NCBI GenBank assembly: GCA_033763355.1
Contig: JANRKT010000233.1
Location: 1 to 42,832 of the forward strand
Direction: 5' to 3'
Length of the DNA: 42,832 bases
Source: JANRKT01 sp033763355
Lineage (GTDB): Bacteria > Bacteroidota > Bacteroidia > Chitinophagales > Chitinophagaceae
Made by a program: the position numbers and the translations under genes. Shown piece by piece: positions 8,121-16,948 of the stretch (its first letter is position 1; each line of letters begins with the position of its first letter). A model generated the notes under the pieces. The model did no database searches. It was not told the origin of the DNA and was given only the letters and a program-made list of their open reading frames with translations.

Positions 8121-9587
8121 TTACTTTCCCAACAACTCAAATACTTCCTTCAGCACTTGTTTATCATCAAATGGGTGTTTCACCCCTTTTATTTCCTGGT
8201 ATTTTTCGTGGCCTTTTCCTGCTACCAGCACAATGTCTTCCCTGCCTGCCATGCTTACAGCTGTTTTAATCGCTTCCTTTCTGTCGGGTATGGAAATGTG
8301 TTTTCGCCTGGCCGATGCTGTTATGCCTTCTTCCATCTCTTTCAGAATGGCAACGGGGTCTTCGCTCCTGGGATTATCAGAAGTAAAGATGGCTTTGTTG
8401 CTGTGTTCGCAGGCTACTGCCGCCATTACCGGGCGTTTGGTTCTATCCCGGTCGCCACCGCAGCCCACAACAGTAATTACCTGTTCATTTCCTTTCCGCA
8501 GGTTTTTTATGGTAGCAAGTACATTCAGCAATGCATCAGGCGTATGGGCATAGTCAACGATGCCTACAATGTTTTCTTTTGCTGAAACCATGTAATCAAA
8601 CCTTCCTTCAGCGCCGCTCAGGTTGCTCAGCACCCTCAGCACTTCCAGTTTATCCCCGCCAAGACTGATGGCAGCAGCATAAACAGCAAGGATGTTGTAT
8701 GCATTGAATTCGCCAATCAGCCTGAAGTTTACTTCCCTGTCGTTAATGACCATCTGCAGGCCATTCAGGCTGTTATCTAAAATCTTTCCTTTAAAATCAG
8801 ACATTGTTCTCAGGCTGTAATAATATTTTCTTGCGGGGGTGTTCTGCACCATCACCGTACCGCGTTTATCATCAAGGTTGGTAATGGCAAAAGCATCTGA
8901 AGAAAGTGAATCAAAAAAAGATTTTTTTACCCTGATATATTCATCAAATGTTTTATGATAATCCAGGTGGTCATGCGTAATGTTACTGAATACAGCGCCG
9001 GTAAAATGCAGGCCGGTAATACGATGCTGGTGAATGGCATGGCTGCTGCATTCCATAAACACATGGGTGCAGCCTTCATCCAGCATTTGCTTCATCATTT
9101 CATTCAGGCTGATCTGGTCGGGTGTGGTATGTGTAGAGGGAATAACCCTTTCGCCAATATGGTACTGAACAGTTGAAATAAGCCCGCATTTATAACCAAG
9201 GCCTGTAAACAGTTTATATAATAATGTGGCAATGGTTGTTTTGCCGTTGGTTCCGGTTATACCTGTTACTTTCAGTTTTGCAGAAGGCTGGCCGTAGAAA
9301 TTATGCGCAACATAACCTGCGGCTGAAGAAGTGTCTTCAACCTGTATATAAGTAACAGCGTCTTTAAATTCAGCAGGAAGTTGTTCGCATATTACTGCAA
9401 CTGCTCCTTTTTCAATAGCAGCAGGTATAAACTGATGGCCGTCGCTTGCAGTTCCTTTAATGGCAATAAAACAGGAACCCGTACCCACTTTACGTGAGTC
9501 GGTTTGTATATCCTTTACCTGTACAGCTGTGCTTCCCTGCACCGACCGGATACTTACTTTATACAATATGTCCTGTAATAAACCCAT
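8121..9587 (-). CDS. murE: UDP-MurNAc-L-Ala-D-Glu--meso-diaminopimelate ligase MurE
   Basis: 488 residues. MurE adds the third amino acid of the stem peptide. The P-loop GITGTNGKTT lies at about 109-118, followed by the STHTTPD substrate loop, the MECSSHAIHQHRI segment and NITHDHLDYH. The motif DNPRSE at about 404-409 is the recognised signature of enzymes that select meso-diaminopimelate rather than lysine, so the peptidoglycan is predicted to be of the meso-DAP type. The C-terminus contains AGKGHEKYQE. It sits between ftsI and mraY with spacers of 69 and 50 bp. Confidence 0.96.
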   Translation of the reverse strand: MGLLQDILYKVSIRSVQGSTAVQVKDIQTDSRKVGTGSCFIAIKGTASDGHQFIPAAIEKGAVAVICEQLPAEFKDAVTYIQVEDTSSAAGYVAHNFYGQPSAKLKVTGITGTNGKTTIATLLYKLFTGLGYKCGLISTVQYHIGERVIPSTHTTPDQISLNEMMKQMLDEGCTHVFMECSSHAIHQHRITGLHFTGAVFSNITHDHLDYHKTFDEYIRVKKSFFDSLSSDAFAITNLDDKRGTVMVQNTPARKYYYSLRTMSDFKGKILDNSLNGLQMVINDREVNFRLIGEFNAYNILAVYAAAISLGGDKLEVLRVLSNLSGAEGRFDYMVSAKENIVGIVDYAHTPDALLNVLATIKNLRKGNEQVITVVGCGGDRDRTKRPVMAAVACEHSNKAIFTSDNPRSEDPVAILKEMEEGITASARRKHISIPDRKEAIKTAVSMAGREDIVLVAGKGHEKYQEIKGVKHPFDDKQVLKEVFELLGK

Positions 9588-9593
9588 GCTTTA

Positions 9594-9606
9594 TCCCCTG
9601 AAGGGA
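9594..9606. repeat. Short palindrome in the ftsI-murE spacer
   Basis: TCCCCTGAAGGGA (9594-9606) resembles the core of the dispersed GC-rich repeat seen at 2771 and 19161 but lacks the C-rich flank. It lies just upstream of the murE start, so it could also affect murE translation. Membership of the repeat family is uncertain. Confidence 0.35.
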
Positions 9607-9633
9607 AATAAAATTTCTTTTCAATGTTATGTC

Positions 9634-9648
9634 CCGGTTTTAAACCGG
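9634..9648. other. Perfect 7-bp hairpin just after the ftsI stop
   Basis: CCGGTTT and AAACCGG are perfectly complementary around one central base. The hairpin begins about ten bases after the ftsI stop on the minus strand. It has no downstream T-run, so it may be an mRNA-stabilising or processing element between ftsI and murE rather than a terminator. Confidence 0.4.
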
Positions 9649-9656
9649 AGTGTCAA

Positions 9657-11789
9657 TCAACGTATATCCATATCCAGATAAACTGTTTGGCCTTTTGCTA
9701 TTGATGTTCCTGCTTTAAGCGATTGTTCCTTTACTCTCCCCCTGCCCCTTGCCACCACTTTCAGGTTCATGTTTTCCAGCAAATGCAATGCATCTTTCAA
9801 ACCCATTCCTTTTATATTGGGCATTTGCTTCTGCACGATATTTAAACCTCTTGCTGTCGGCTGATGGTCCTGGTTAATTACATAACCCCATTTGCTTTTT
9901 GCCGCCGAATCACGGTAAGCAATGCTCACATCAGAAAACACCTGTTCATAATCACTTTTCCATCCGCTCCACAAATACACTGAACTGTCCGGCCTTGCTG
10001 CAGGCTGATACCTGGCATAGCCTTCTGCATTTAATGCATTGAGTTTGTCGGCTATTTCCTTAAACACCGGGCCTGCTACCAGTGCGCCATAATACTTATG
10101 GGCAAAAGGTTTATTCTTTATTACCACAATACATGAATACTTCGGGTTATCTGCAGGAAAGTAACCCGCAAAAGAAGACTGGTAAATATGATCTGCATAT
10201 CCCCTTGTTCCGTTTGCAACAAGCGCTGTTCCGGTTTTGCCGGCTATTTTATAATACGGGTTACCGAGGGTTTTTCCGGTACCGTCTGTAATTACACCTT
10301 CAAGACATTCCTGCAATTGTTTTAATGTAGCCTCATTGCATATTTTTTCCATTGCTGTCTCCGGTTGAAATTCACGGATGGTTTTGCCGTCTTTTACAAT
10401 TGAATTCACCAGGTAAGGCTTCATCATTTTACCATCATTGGCAACAGCATTATACAGCATCAGGGTGTGAAGTGGCGTAACGGAAAGGTTATATCCAAAA
10501 CCCATCCACGGTAAAGTTGGTGCACTCCAGTATTTGCTTTTGGGTGTGGGGATAACAGGCCTGCTCTCTCCCAAAAGATCAATACCCGTTGATGCATCCA
10601 ATTTTAAGCGGCTGATGTGATTAAGAAAATCATAAGGCTTCTTGTAATAATAAGCAGTAACAAGTTTGGCCATACCCACGTTAGAGCTGAGTTCAAACGC
10701 CTCTTTAACCGAAACATTCGTCCTGTTGTGCTTTTCGCTGTCATAAACTGTTCTGCCTGCTACTTTCCAAACGCCTCCCTCAAGGTTCACCTGGTCGTTA
10801 AGCGTAACAAATTTGTCTTCCAGTACTGAAAGCAGTGTAACCAGTTTAAATGTGGACCCGGGCTCGGATTTGGTGATGGCATAATTGAGGTCTTCATAAT
10901 AAGTACCATCGGGTTGCCTGCCCAGGTTGGCAATGGCTTTAATTTTCCCCGTGCTTACTTCCATTACAATACAGGCGCCGTGTTCACATTCATTCTCCAC
11001 CATCATTTTCATCAAAGCATTCTCCGCTATGTCCTGAATGTTTACATCAATGGTGGTGATAATGTCCCTTCCGTTTTCGGGTTCAATCTCCGATCCTTCT
11101 ACAGGCACAAATGCCCCGCCTGAAATTCTTCTTACAAGCCGTTTACCCGTTACACCTTTCAGCAGGCTGTCGTAAGTTTTTTCAAGGCCCACATTTTTAT
11201 TTACAGTTTTCCCTGCACCATCAATGTATTCTCGTGATAAACCGATGGTACGGTTGGCAAGCAATCCGAAGGGTACCAGTCTTTTTTCTTTGTCTTCTAT
11301 AATAAACCCGCTTTTGTTTCTTCCTGCCCGCACAAGGGGAAACTCCCTTAACAACTGGTATTGCCTGAAGCTGATGTTTTTCTTCAGCAGGTAATAACGG
11401 TCTTTGTTGCGGTAAGCAGTCATCAGTTCTTTTTTGTAGGCAGCAGGTTTTTTATCATTCCATAAACCGGCAAGGCACAAGGCCAGTGAATCAAGGTTTT
11501 CCTTGAAGCGTTTGCCCTTCTTCTCCCTTAGGCCATCTGCTGCAAAATCAATGTGCACATCAAAAAAAGGAATGGAAGTACTTAACATGCTGCCGTCTTC
11601 ACTGTAAATAGTCCCCCTTTCGGCATCCAGTTCCCGGTATTCAAGGTGCAGGCTGTCGCTTAACCCTTTCCAGTAATCACCTTCGGCGTGCTGAATGAAA
11701 ACCGCCTTGGCCAAAACCCAAATACTTAACCCCACAATACCCAGGAAAATCAGGTACACTCTCCACAGTATGTCTTTTTTAACCTCCAA
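9657..11789 (-). CDS. ftsI: Septal peptidoglycan transpeptidase FtsI (PBP3) with PASTA domain
   Basis: 710 residues. It crosslinks septal peptidoglycan in the periplasm. One N-terminal membrane helix (about 10-30) is followed by the class B dimerisation domain with ERGTIYSEDG near residue 58. The transpeptidase domain has the catalytic SxxK as STFK (312-315), the SSN triad at 368-370 and KTGT at 518-521. The C-terminal 60 residues form one PASTA domain (MPNIKGMGLKDALHLLENMN onward). Single-PASTA FtsI proteins are common in Bacteroidota. It follows the FtsL-like gene with a 51-bp gap, the standard order. Confidence 0.95.
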   Translation of the reverse strand: MEVKKDILWRVYLIFLGIVGLSIWVLAKAVFIQHAEGDYWKGLSDSLHLEYRELDAERGTIYSEDGSMLSTSIPFFDVHIDFAADGLREKKGKRFKENLDSLALCLAGLWNDKKPAAYKKELMTAYRNKDRYYLLKKNISFRQYQLLREFPLVRAGRNKSGFIIEDKEKRLVPFGLLANRTIGLSREYIDGAGKTVNKNVGLEKTYDSLLKGVTGKRLVRRISGGAFVPVEGSEIEPENGRDIITTIDVNIQDIAENALMKMMVENECEHGACIVMEVSTGKIKAIANLGRQPDGTYYEDLNYAITKSEPGSTFKLVTLLSVLEDKFVTLNDQVNLEGGVWKVAGRTVYDSEKHNRTNVSVKEAFELSSNVGMAKLVTAYYYKKPYDFLNHISRLKLDASTGIDLLGESRPVIPTPKSKYWSAPTLPWMGFGYNLSVTPLHTLMLYNAVANDGKMMKPYLVNSIVKDGKTIREFQPETAMEKICNEATLKQLQECLEGVITDGTGKTLGNPYYKIAGKTGTALVANGTRGYADHIYQSSFAGYFPADNPKYSCIVVIKNKPFAHKYYGALVAGPVFKEIADKLNALNAEGYARYQPAARPDSSVYLWSGWKSDYEQVFSDVSIAYRDSAAKSKWGYVINQDHQPTARGLNIVQKQMPNIKGMGLKDALHLLENMNLKVVARGRGRVKEQSLKAGTSIAKGQTVYLDMDIR

Positions 11790-11840
11790 ATTGTGCGGAT
11801 CTTTTACGGTTAGTTTTTGTGTTTCTGGTTTTGATATAGC

Positions 11841-12170
11841 TTACTTAACAATAACAGAATCCCCGATCTTAACCGGCGGTTGTAAAAGCACTTTTAACCC
11901 CAGTGGTTCCACAGCCTTTACTACTTCACTCTGTTTGCTTTTAAACATCAGTTCGCTTTTCACAGTTTTGTATTCGTATTGCAATTCCTTAAGCTCCCTT
12001 GCGGTACGGTTAATGTTCTTGATTGTTTTTTCAGCATAGTGCCCGTTGTAGATGTAAACAACTGCCAGCAACGAGAGAAATAAAAAGAACGGAATGTTCC
12101 TGACAATCCAGTGATAATTCAGCAGCAATCTTCTCCACTCCCTTTTCAGTTCTTTCTGTTGTTCCTGCAT
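11841..12170 (-). CDS. FtsL-like cell division protein
   Basis: 109 residues: a basic cytoplasmic N-terminus, one membrane helix at about 24-42 (IPFFLFLSLLAVVYIYNGH), and a periplasmic segment of about 40 residues (KTIKNINRTARELKELQYEY region) predicted to form a coiled coil. The size, topology and position between rsmH and ftsI match FtsL, which pairs with FtsB and FtsQ at the divisome. Sequence similarity to proteobacterial FtsL is not evident, as is usual; the Bacteroidota form is treated as a separate FtsL-like family. Confidence 0.85.
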   Translation of the reverse strand: MQEQQKELKREWRRLLLNYHWIVRNIPFFLFLSLLAVVYIYNGHYAEKTIKNINRTARELKELQYEYKTVKSELMFKSKQSEVVKAVEPLGLKVLLQPPVKIGDSVIVK

Positions 12171-12232
12171 GGTTTTTTGTTAAACCGGTTTTTAAGGATA
12201 TTAGATTTTACATCAAAAACCATCTACAACTA

Positions 12233-13189
12233 CTATTTTAACGAGGCCATGCGCAGCTTTGCGCTTCTTGCCCTCGGGTTTTGTTTTACTTCTTCATCAG
12301 AAGCAACTACCGGCTTCTTTGTGATAATAATAAACGGACTTTCAGCTTTGCCGCCATACACGCTGTCTGTTTCACTTTCGTTAAAAGATCCTGATTTGAA
12401 AAAATTTTTAACGATCCTGTCTTCCAGGCTGTGGAATGTAATAATGGCTATCCGGCCATCCGGTCTCAGGATTGAAGGGAGTTGCTGCAACATTTCACGC
12501 AGGGCGCCTAACTCATCATTAACTGCTATGCGCAGCGCCTGGAATACCCGGGCAAAGTATTTATTGGGATTCCCCTTCACCACCTGCTGTACCGCATTTT
12601 TAAATTGCTGAATTGTTTTTAGCGGGCTGGCCTGCCTTTGCTGAACAATCGTTTTGGCTAAAGTCCTGGAGTTGGTTACTTCGCCGTACTGCTCAAAAAG
12701 CCTGTGCAGTTCCTGTTCAGTAAGTTCCTCTAATAAATCAGCAGCAGTCCGGTTTTGCCTTCTGTCCATTCTCATATCCAGTTCAGCGTCGTAGCGGATG
12801 GAGAAACCTCGTTCGGCTTCATCAAACTGGTGGCTGCTTACGCCAAGATCGGCCAGCACCCCGTCAACTTTCTGAATTTTGTGCAGCCGTAAGAAGCGCT
12901 GAAGATGGCGAAAATTATGCGGCACAAATACAACACGTTCATCATCCGGTAAATTTTGCCTGGCACTTTCATCCTGGTCAAAAACAATCAGTTTCCCGTT
13001 TTCGCCTAACCGTTCAAGTATAGCTCTGCTGTGACCCCCGCCACCAAAAGTGCAATCAACATATATACCACCTGGCCTTACCTGCAAACCGTCAACCGCC
13101 TCCTTCAGCAAAACCGGTATGTGGTATTCAGAAGATAAATAATCAGCTGACTCTTCATCATTGATGACTATCTTCTTTTTTTTACCCAT
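12233..13189 (-). CDS. rsmH: 16S rRNA (cytosine-1402-N4)-methyltransferase RsmH
   Basis: 318 residues. It methylates C1402 of 16S rRNA using S-adenosylmethionine. The motif HIPVLLKEAVDGL, the SAM-binding DCTFGGGGHSRAILE segment, FDQDESA, the DGVLADLGVSSHQFDEAERG stretch, and FHSLEDRIVK near the end are all family hallmarks. A lysine-rich N-terminal extension of about 22 residues (MGKKKKIVINDEESADYLSS) precedes the usual start. It begins nine bases after the mraZ stop, so the two are cotranscribed. Confidence 0.96.
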   Translation of the reverse strand: MGKKKKIVINDEESADYLSSEYHIPVLLKEAVDGLQVRPGGIYVDCTFGGGGHSRAILERLGENGKLIVFDQDESARQNLPDDERVVFVPHNFRHLQRFLRLHKIQKVDGVLADLGVSSHQFDEAERGFSIRYDAELDMRMDRRQNRTAADLLEELTEQELHRLFEQYGEVTNSRTLAKTIVQQRQASPLKTIQQFKNAVQQVVKGNPNKYFARVFQALRIAVNDELGALREMLQQLPSILRPDGRIAIITFHSLEDRIVKNFFKSGSFNESETDSVYGGKAESPFIIITKKPVVASDEEVKQNPRARSAKLRMASLK

Positions 13190-13198
13190 GCCATCATT

Positions 13199-13666
13199 TT
13201 AAGATTGCGGGTTGTTGTTTGCTTTTGCCATTACCTCAGCCGCAAGGGTACTGAATGCTTCGGGTGAAAAAGATTCAAAGAACTGCTGATACTTACTTTT
13301 ATCCCAGATTTCCAATTTGTTTACTGCTGCAACCAGAACAATGTCTTTCTCCAGGCTGGCATGCTCCATCAGGTTTTTGGGTACCAGCAACCTCCCTGCA
13401 CTGTCCAGTTCAAGCGGAATGGCCCCGTTTAAAAAGTAGCGGCGGAATTCCCGAACTTTGGGGTCAAAATCATTCAGTTTGCTGATTTCCTCAAATATGG
13501 GTTCCCAGCTTTTCACCGGATACAGGCTCAGGCACTTTTCAAATCCCCTGTTGAGCACAAAGCGGGTATTATCCCCCTCCGGCAGTTGTTTTTTAAACCC
13601 TACCGGCAAAAGAAATCGTCCTTTGGCATCCAAAGTAGCTTCGTATTCACCAAGAAAACCAATCAT
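13199..13666 (-). CDS. mraZ: Transcriptional regulator MraZ
   Basis: 155 residues with two SpoVT-AbrB-type half-domains, each with the DxxxR loop: LDAKGRFLLP near residue 14 and LDSAGRLLVP near residue 90. MraZ forms a ring-shaped oligomer and binds repeats upstream of its own gene. It is the first gene of the dcw cluster, its usual position. The ATG at 13666 fits the family start (MIGFLGEYEATLDAKGR). The three 10-bp-spaced repeats just upstream support autoregulation. Confidence 0.95.
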   Translation of the reverse strand: MIGFLGEYEATLDAKGRFLLPVGFKKQLPEGDNTRFVLNRGFEKCLSLYPVKSWEPIFEEISKLNDFDPKVREFRRYFLNGAIPLELDSAGRLLVPKNLMEHASLEKDIVLVAAVNKLEIWDKSKYQQFFESFSPEAFSTLAAEVMAKANNNPQS

Positions 13667-13694
13667 TTACAAGGGATAAGACGAAAAAAGACTC

Positions 13695-13724
13695 TTAATG
13701 ACACAAAATAACACATTTTCCCAC
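13695..13724 (-). promoter_or_regulatory. Putative MraZ-binding repeats
   Basis: Three consecutive 10-bp units (13695-13704, 13705-13714, 13715-13724) each end in CAC on the plus strand, so on the minus strand each begins GTG. The promoter-proximal unit reads GTGGGAAAAT, which contains the TGGG core known for MraZ boxes; the other two are degenerate (GTGTTATTTT, GTGTCATTAA). The cluster ends 28 bp before the mraZ ATG. The 10-bp period is the known MraZ geometry. Only one of three units has a full core, so confidence is moderate. Confidence 0.5.
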
Positions 13725-13730
13725 TTTATA

Positions 13731-13770
13731 AGCAAATTTTTTGCCGATTTAATTTTTCCACAAAAGAAAA
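13731..13770 (-). promoter_or_regulatory. Candidate dcw promoter upstream of mraZ
   Basis: On the minus strand a TTTG (in CTTTTGTGG) is followed after about 20 bases by AAAATTTG, one mismatch from the Bacteroidota -7 consensus TAnnTTTG. Transcription would begin close to, or within, the MraZ-box-like repeats. The region is AT-rich, so chance matches are possible. Confidence 0.35.
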
Positions 13771-13910
13771 TCAGGACAGCATTGCATTTGATTGAAAAAA
13801 TAAACCATGCCATGTGATTTGGATGTGGATTGCAGTGGATAAGCTGTGGATTGGGAAATAAGAAACATTAAACCCTGTTATCAAAGTAAAAACCAACATT
13901 AAATTGCTTT

Positions 13911-14324
13911 ATGCCTCCAGCGGGATATTCAGGAACAGCTTTACTTAAAAAATTGGGGATTAAACCTGAAATGAAAGTTTTACTTATTGACGAACCCGTT
14001 AATTATTTTCAATTGCTTGAAACAGATATCACCCCACAATTGTGCAATAAAAATAATACGCCTGACCTCATACATCTTTTTGTAAAGAACAATACTTCAT
14101 TTACAAAAGAAATGAAAGTAATAAAAGCCTATTGTAAAAAAAATCCCAACATCAGCATATGGGTATCGTGGTATAAAAAAAGTGCAGGAATACCCACAGA
14201 TATTACAGAAGATGTTATCCGCAATTATGCATTGCAACATGACCTTATTGACATAAAAGTTTGTGCAGTAAGCGATATATGGAGCGGTTTGAAACTGGTG
14301 GTGCCTGTTGCCAAAAGAAAATAA
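13911..14324 (+). CDS. DUF3052-family protein
   Basis: 137 residues. The opening YSGTALLKKLGIKPEMKVLL and the later segment KKNPNISIWVSWYKKSAGI, with DLIDIKVCAVSDIWSGLKLV, match the pattern of the DUF3052 family, small soluble proteins without an established function. No membrane helix or signal peptide is seen. It is divergent from mraZ and ends 37 bp before the likely queA-like start, so the two are probably cotranscribed. The ATG at 13911 is preceded by TAAATTGC, a weak -7-like sequence. Confidence 0.72.
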   Translation: MPPAGYSGTALLKKLGIKPEMKVLLIDEPVNYFQLLETDITPQLCNKNNTPDLIHLFVKNNTSFTKEMKVIKAYCKKNPNISIWVSWYKKSAGIPTDITEDVIRNYALQHDLIDIKVCAVSDIWSGLKLVVPVAKRK

Positions 14325-14361
14325 TTCATTGATCAAATTACAGCAGTTGGCTGTACAAAAT

Positions 14362-15594
14362 ATGAACCCGAGGCTTTTAGCTATAAAAGATTTTACCTAC
14401 ACACTTCCGCAGGAAAAAATTGCAAAATATCCCCTTGCCGAAAGGGATGCTTCAAAGCTTTTGATTTACCGTGATGGTAAAATTTCAGAAAGTATTTACA
14501 GAGATATTGCCAGTTATATCCCCGAAGGTTCATTGCTGCTGTTCAACAACACAAGAGTAACAGAAGCAAGAATTTTATTTAAAAAAGAAACCGGCGGGGT
14601 TATTGAAATATTTGCGCTGGAACCTGCAGATGAATATGCGGATATTACCGCTGCCATGCTGCAAAAACAGAAGGTGTTGTGGAAATGCATGATCGGCGGG
14701 GCATCAAAATGGAAACACAGGCAGCTATTGGAAAAGAAGGTGGTTACAGGTAACGGGCATGTCATTATTCAGGCAGCTATTAAACAAAAATTTACTGACA
14801 GTTTCCTGATTGAGTTCAGCTGGCAACCGCAGGATTTATCTTTTGCTGAAATATTACATCTTGCCGGAATAATACCATTACCACCTTACATTAAAAGAGA
14901 AGCTGAAGCAGGTGATGCTGAAAGATACCAAACCATTTATGCACAACATGATGGTTCTGTTGCAGCGCCAACTGCCGGGCTGCATTTTACAGAAAATATT
15001 TTTCAATCATTTCTTAAAAAAAATATTCATCATGAATTTGTGACACTGCATGTTGGCGCAGGGACCTTTAAACCGGTTAAAAGTGAAACCATACAGGAAC
15101 ATGATATGCACCCGGAGTTTATAGATGTATCTGCTGAAACAATTGACAGGTTACTGCAACAGGATAAAAACATATTTGCAGTGGGAACCACATCGCTGCG
15201 CACACTGGAAAGCATTTACCTGATGGGCATTAAAGCAAAACTGAATCCCGTCATATCACCGGGTGAGCTTGAATTGAAGCAATGGGAAGCTTATGATGTA
15301 TTGCCGCAGCACCGGGCAACAATTTCTGTTCAGGATGCACTTCATGCCCTGCTTGAATGGATGAAAGGTAATAACATGAATAGGTTAATAACCAAAACGC
15401 GTTTACTGATAGCTCCGGGTTATTCATGCAAAACCATAACAGGTTTAATCAGCAATTTTCATCAGCCGCAATCCACTTTATTATTATTGGTTGCCGCCAT
15501 TGCGGGCAACAACTGGAAGAAGATTTATGAATATGCCCTGCAAAAAGATTTCCGTTTTCTCAGTTACGGAGACGGGTGTTTGATTTTTATTTAG
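14362..15594 (+). CDS. S-adenosylmethionine:tRNA ribosyltransferase-isomerase (QueA-like, divergent)
   Basis: 410 residues from the ATG at 14362 (MNPRLLAIKDFTYTLPQEKI). The frame is open further upstream to 14308, but that would overlap the preceding gene and add residues unlike the family. QueA makes epoxyqueuosine in tRNA from preQ1. Family motifs are present: LLLFNNTRVTEARI, VAAPTAGLHFT, HVGAGTFKPV, TTSLRTLES and ISNFHQPQSTLLLL. Some differ from the canonical forms: NNTRV instead of NDTRV, MHPE instead of MHSE, NFHQPQ instead of NFHLP. The protein is also longer than typical QueA (about 340-355). It may be the longer Bacteroidota paralogue. Its end overlaps the convergent kinase gene by 8 bp. 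Confidence 0.8.
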   Translation: MNPRLLAIKDFTYTLPQEKIAKYPLAERDASKLLIYRDGKISESIYRDIASYIPEGSLLLFNNTRVTEARILFKKETGGVIEIFALEPADEYADITAAMLQKQKVLWKCMIGGASKWKHRQLLEKKVVTGNGHVIIQAAIKQKFTDSFLIEFSWQPQDLSFAEILHLAGIIPLPPYIKREAEAGDAERYQTIYAQHDGSVAAPTAGLHFTENIFQSFLKKNIHHEFVTLHVGAGTFKPVKSETIQEHDMHPEFIDVSAETIDRLLQQDKNIFAVGTTSLRTLESIYLMGIKAKLNPVISPGELELKQWEAYDVLPQHRATISVQDALHALLEWMKGNNMNRLITKTRLLIAPGYSCKTITGLISNFHQPQSTLLLLVAAIAGNNWKKIYEYALQKDFRFLSYGDGCLIFI

Positions 15595-16933
15595 TAAGCG
15601 GCATATCAATGGTAAACTGGCTCCCTTTTCCCTGGACACTTTCAACATTTATTTTTCCATGGTGTGCTTCTGTCATCACTTTTACATAACTCAGGCCGAG
15701 CCCAAAACCCTTTACATTATGGATATTGCCGGTATGGGCACGGTAAAATTTTTCAAAAATACGGTTCACTGTTTCCCTGCTCATGCCAATGCCATTGTCC
15801 TCAATTTTTATTCGGATGTATTTACCCGTGTTCTGCGTACTTATTTTTATTTTAGGCGGTACATCTTCCTTTGAATACTTAATGGCGTTATCAATAAGGT
15901 TGCTCAGCAGGTTGGTGAAGTGGATATCGTCTGCGTTGATTTTATCTTTAGTTGCCTGGAGCTGCACTTCTGCGCTTCCCCTCTTTTCTTCCAGCTGCAG
16001 TTTAAAATTATCAAGTACTTTATTCAGCACGTCATGAACACTCGCAGGCCTGAGATTGAGCTGTATTTCCTGCTTATCCAGCAGCGCCGCCTGTAAAATG
16101 GCTTCTACCTGTTTGTTCATCCGTTTGTTTTCATCTTTAATGATGCTGCTGAAATAATCCACTTTTTCTTTATCCTGCAAAACCCGCTCATTCTTTAAAG
16201 CATCTACCGCAAGAGAAATAGTAGCCAATGGGGTCTTAAATTCATGGGTCATGTTGTTGATGAAATCGGATTTGATCTCACTCAGTTTCTTTTGCCTGAG
16301 CAGTGTACGGACGGTAACATAAAATGCGGTAATGATAATTAATGTAAACGCAATAGCCCCGCCAATCATCCATCCCAGTGAGCGGAGCACAAAACTCTTC
16401 AGGTCCCACATTACCACAATTAATTTTTCATCAGGCGAAAGGCTTTCTGTTTCGCTTCCGGAAAGTGAAATGAGGGGGTAAACCCTGATCATGTAATTAA
16501 GCGAATCATCCAGCCCCATCTCATACCTTTTTTCAAAATTGGCCGACTGCATTTCGTAGCCAAATACGTTGGTAGCGGAAATAATAGCAAATTCAAAATG
16601 GGGTTCAAGAACATTATTCTTTTCAAATGACTTCTTTAGTTTTTCCTGAATGCCAAAAACAGTATAGCGTTGTGCTACCGTGGGAGGTTTAAGAAACTGC
16701 AGCAATTTATCCTTTGGCCATTCTGAAATAATCTGCGGGGAAACCAAAGAAGGAAATTTACTTTTCTGCGCTACCAGTTCATCCACCACTTCAAAAATTG
16801 AAACGTCAATATGCTCCTTTACCTGCTCCTCCTTAATGACCAGCATACTCTTTATCCACGACATCTGTATGACAATGATGCCAATGAGAGAGAGCGTAAT
16901 CAGTATAGTAATAACAGTAAAGATTTTTTTCAT
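15587..16933 (-). CDS. Membrane sensor histidine kinase
   Basis: 448 residues. A first membrane helix (about 5-25), a sensor region of about 150 residues facing the periplasm, and a second helix (about 186-210) precede the kinase core. The phosphorylated histidine is H230 in NNMTHEFKTPLA; the N box is NLIDNAIKYS (about 345-354), G1 is DNGIGMS (about 379-385) and G2 is GFGLGLSYVK (about 409-418), so all catalytic motifs are intact. No HAMP domain is obvious. No response-regulator gene is adjacent or elsewhere in the window, which is unusual for this class. The signal is not identifiable. Confidence 0.9.
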   Translation of the reverse strand: MKKIFTVITILITLSLIGIIVIQMSWIKSMLVIKEEQVKEHIDVSIFEVVDELVAQKSKFPSLVSPQIISEWPKDKLLQFLKPPTVAQRYTVFGIQEKLKKSFEKNNVLEPHFEFAIISATNVFGYEMQSANFEKRYEMGLDDSLNYMIRVYPLISLSGSETESLSPDEKLIVVMWDLKSFVLRSLGWMIGGAIAFTLIIITAFYVTVRTLLRQKKLSEIKSDFINNMTHEFKTPLATISLAVDALKNERVLQDKEKVDYFSSIIKDENKRMNKQVEAILQAALLDKQEIQLNLRPASVHDVLNKVLDNFKLQLEEKRGSAEVQLQATKDKINADDIHFTNLLSNLIDNAIKYSKEDVPPKIKISTQNTGKYIRIKIEDNGIGMSRETVNRIFEKFYRAHTGNIHNVKGFGLGLSYVKVMTEAHHGKINVESVQGKGSQFTIDMPLTK

Positions 16934-16940
16934 GCGCCTG

Positions 16941-16948
16941 CAAAATTA
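16941..16948 (-). promoter_or_regulatory. -7 element of the histidine kinase promoter
   Basis: The minus strand reads TAATTTTG, a full match to TAnnTTTG, ending seven bases before the kinase ATG at 16933. A transcript from here would have almost no 5' leader. The -33 position has only a partial match (TTAGTG). Confidence 0.45.

Noticed and set aside
9634..9648. Hairpin after ftsI as a transcription terminator
   Set aside because: It has no T-run and lies within a cluster whose downstream genes need to be transcribed.
14308..14361. Upstream start for the queA-like gene
   Set aside because: It would overlap the DUF3052 gene and add residues unlike the family; the ATG at 14362 fits better.
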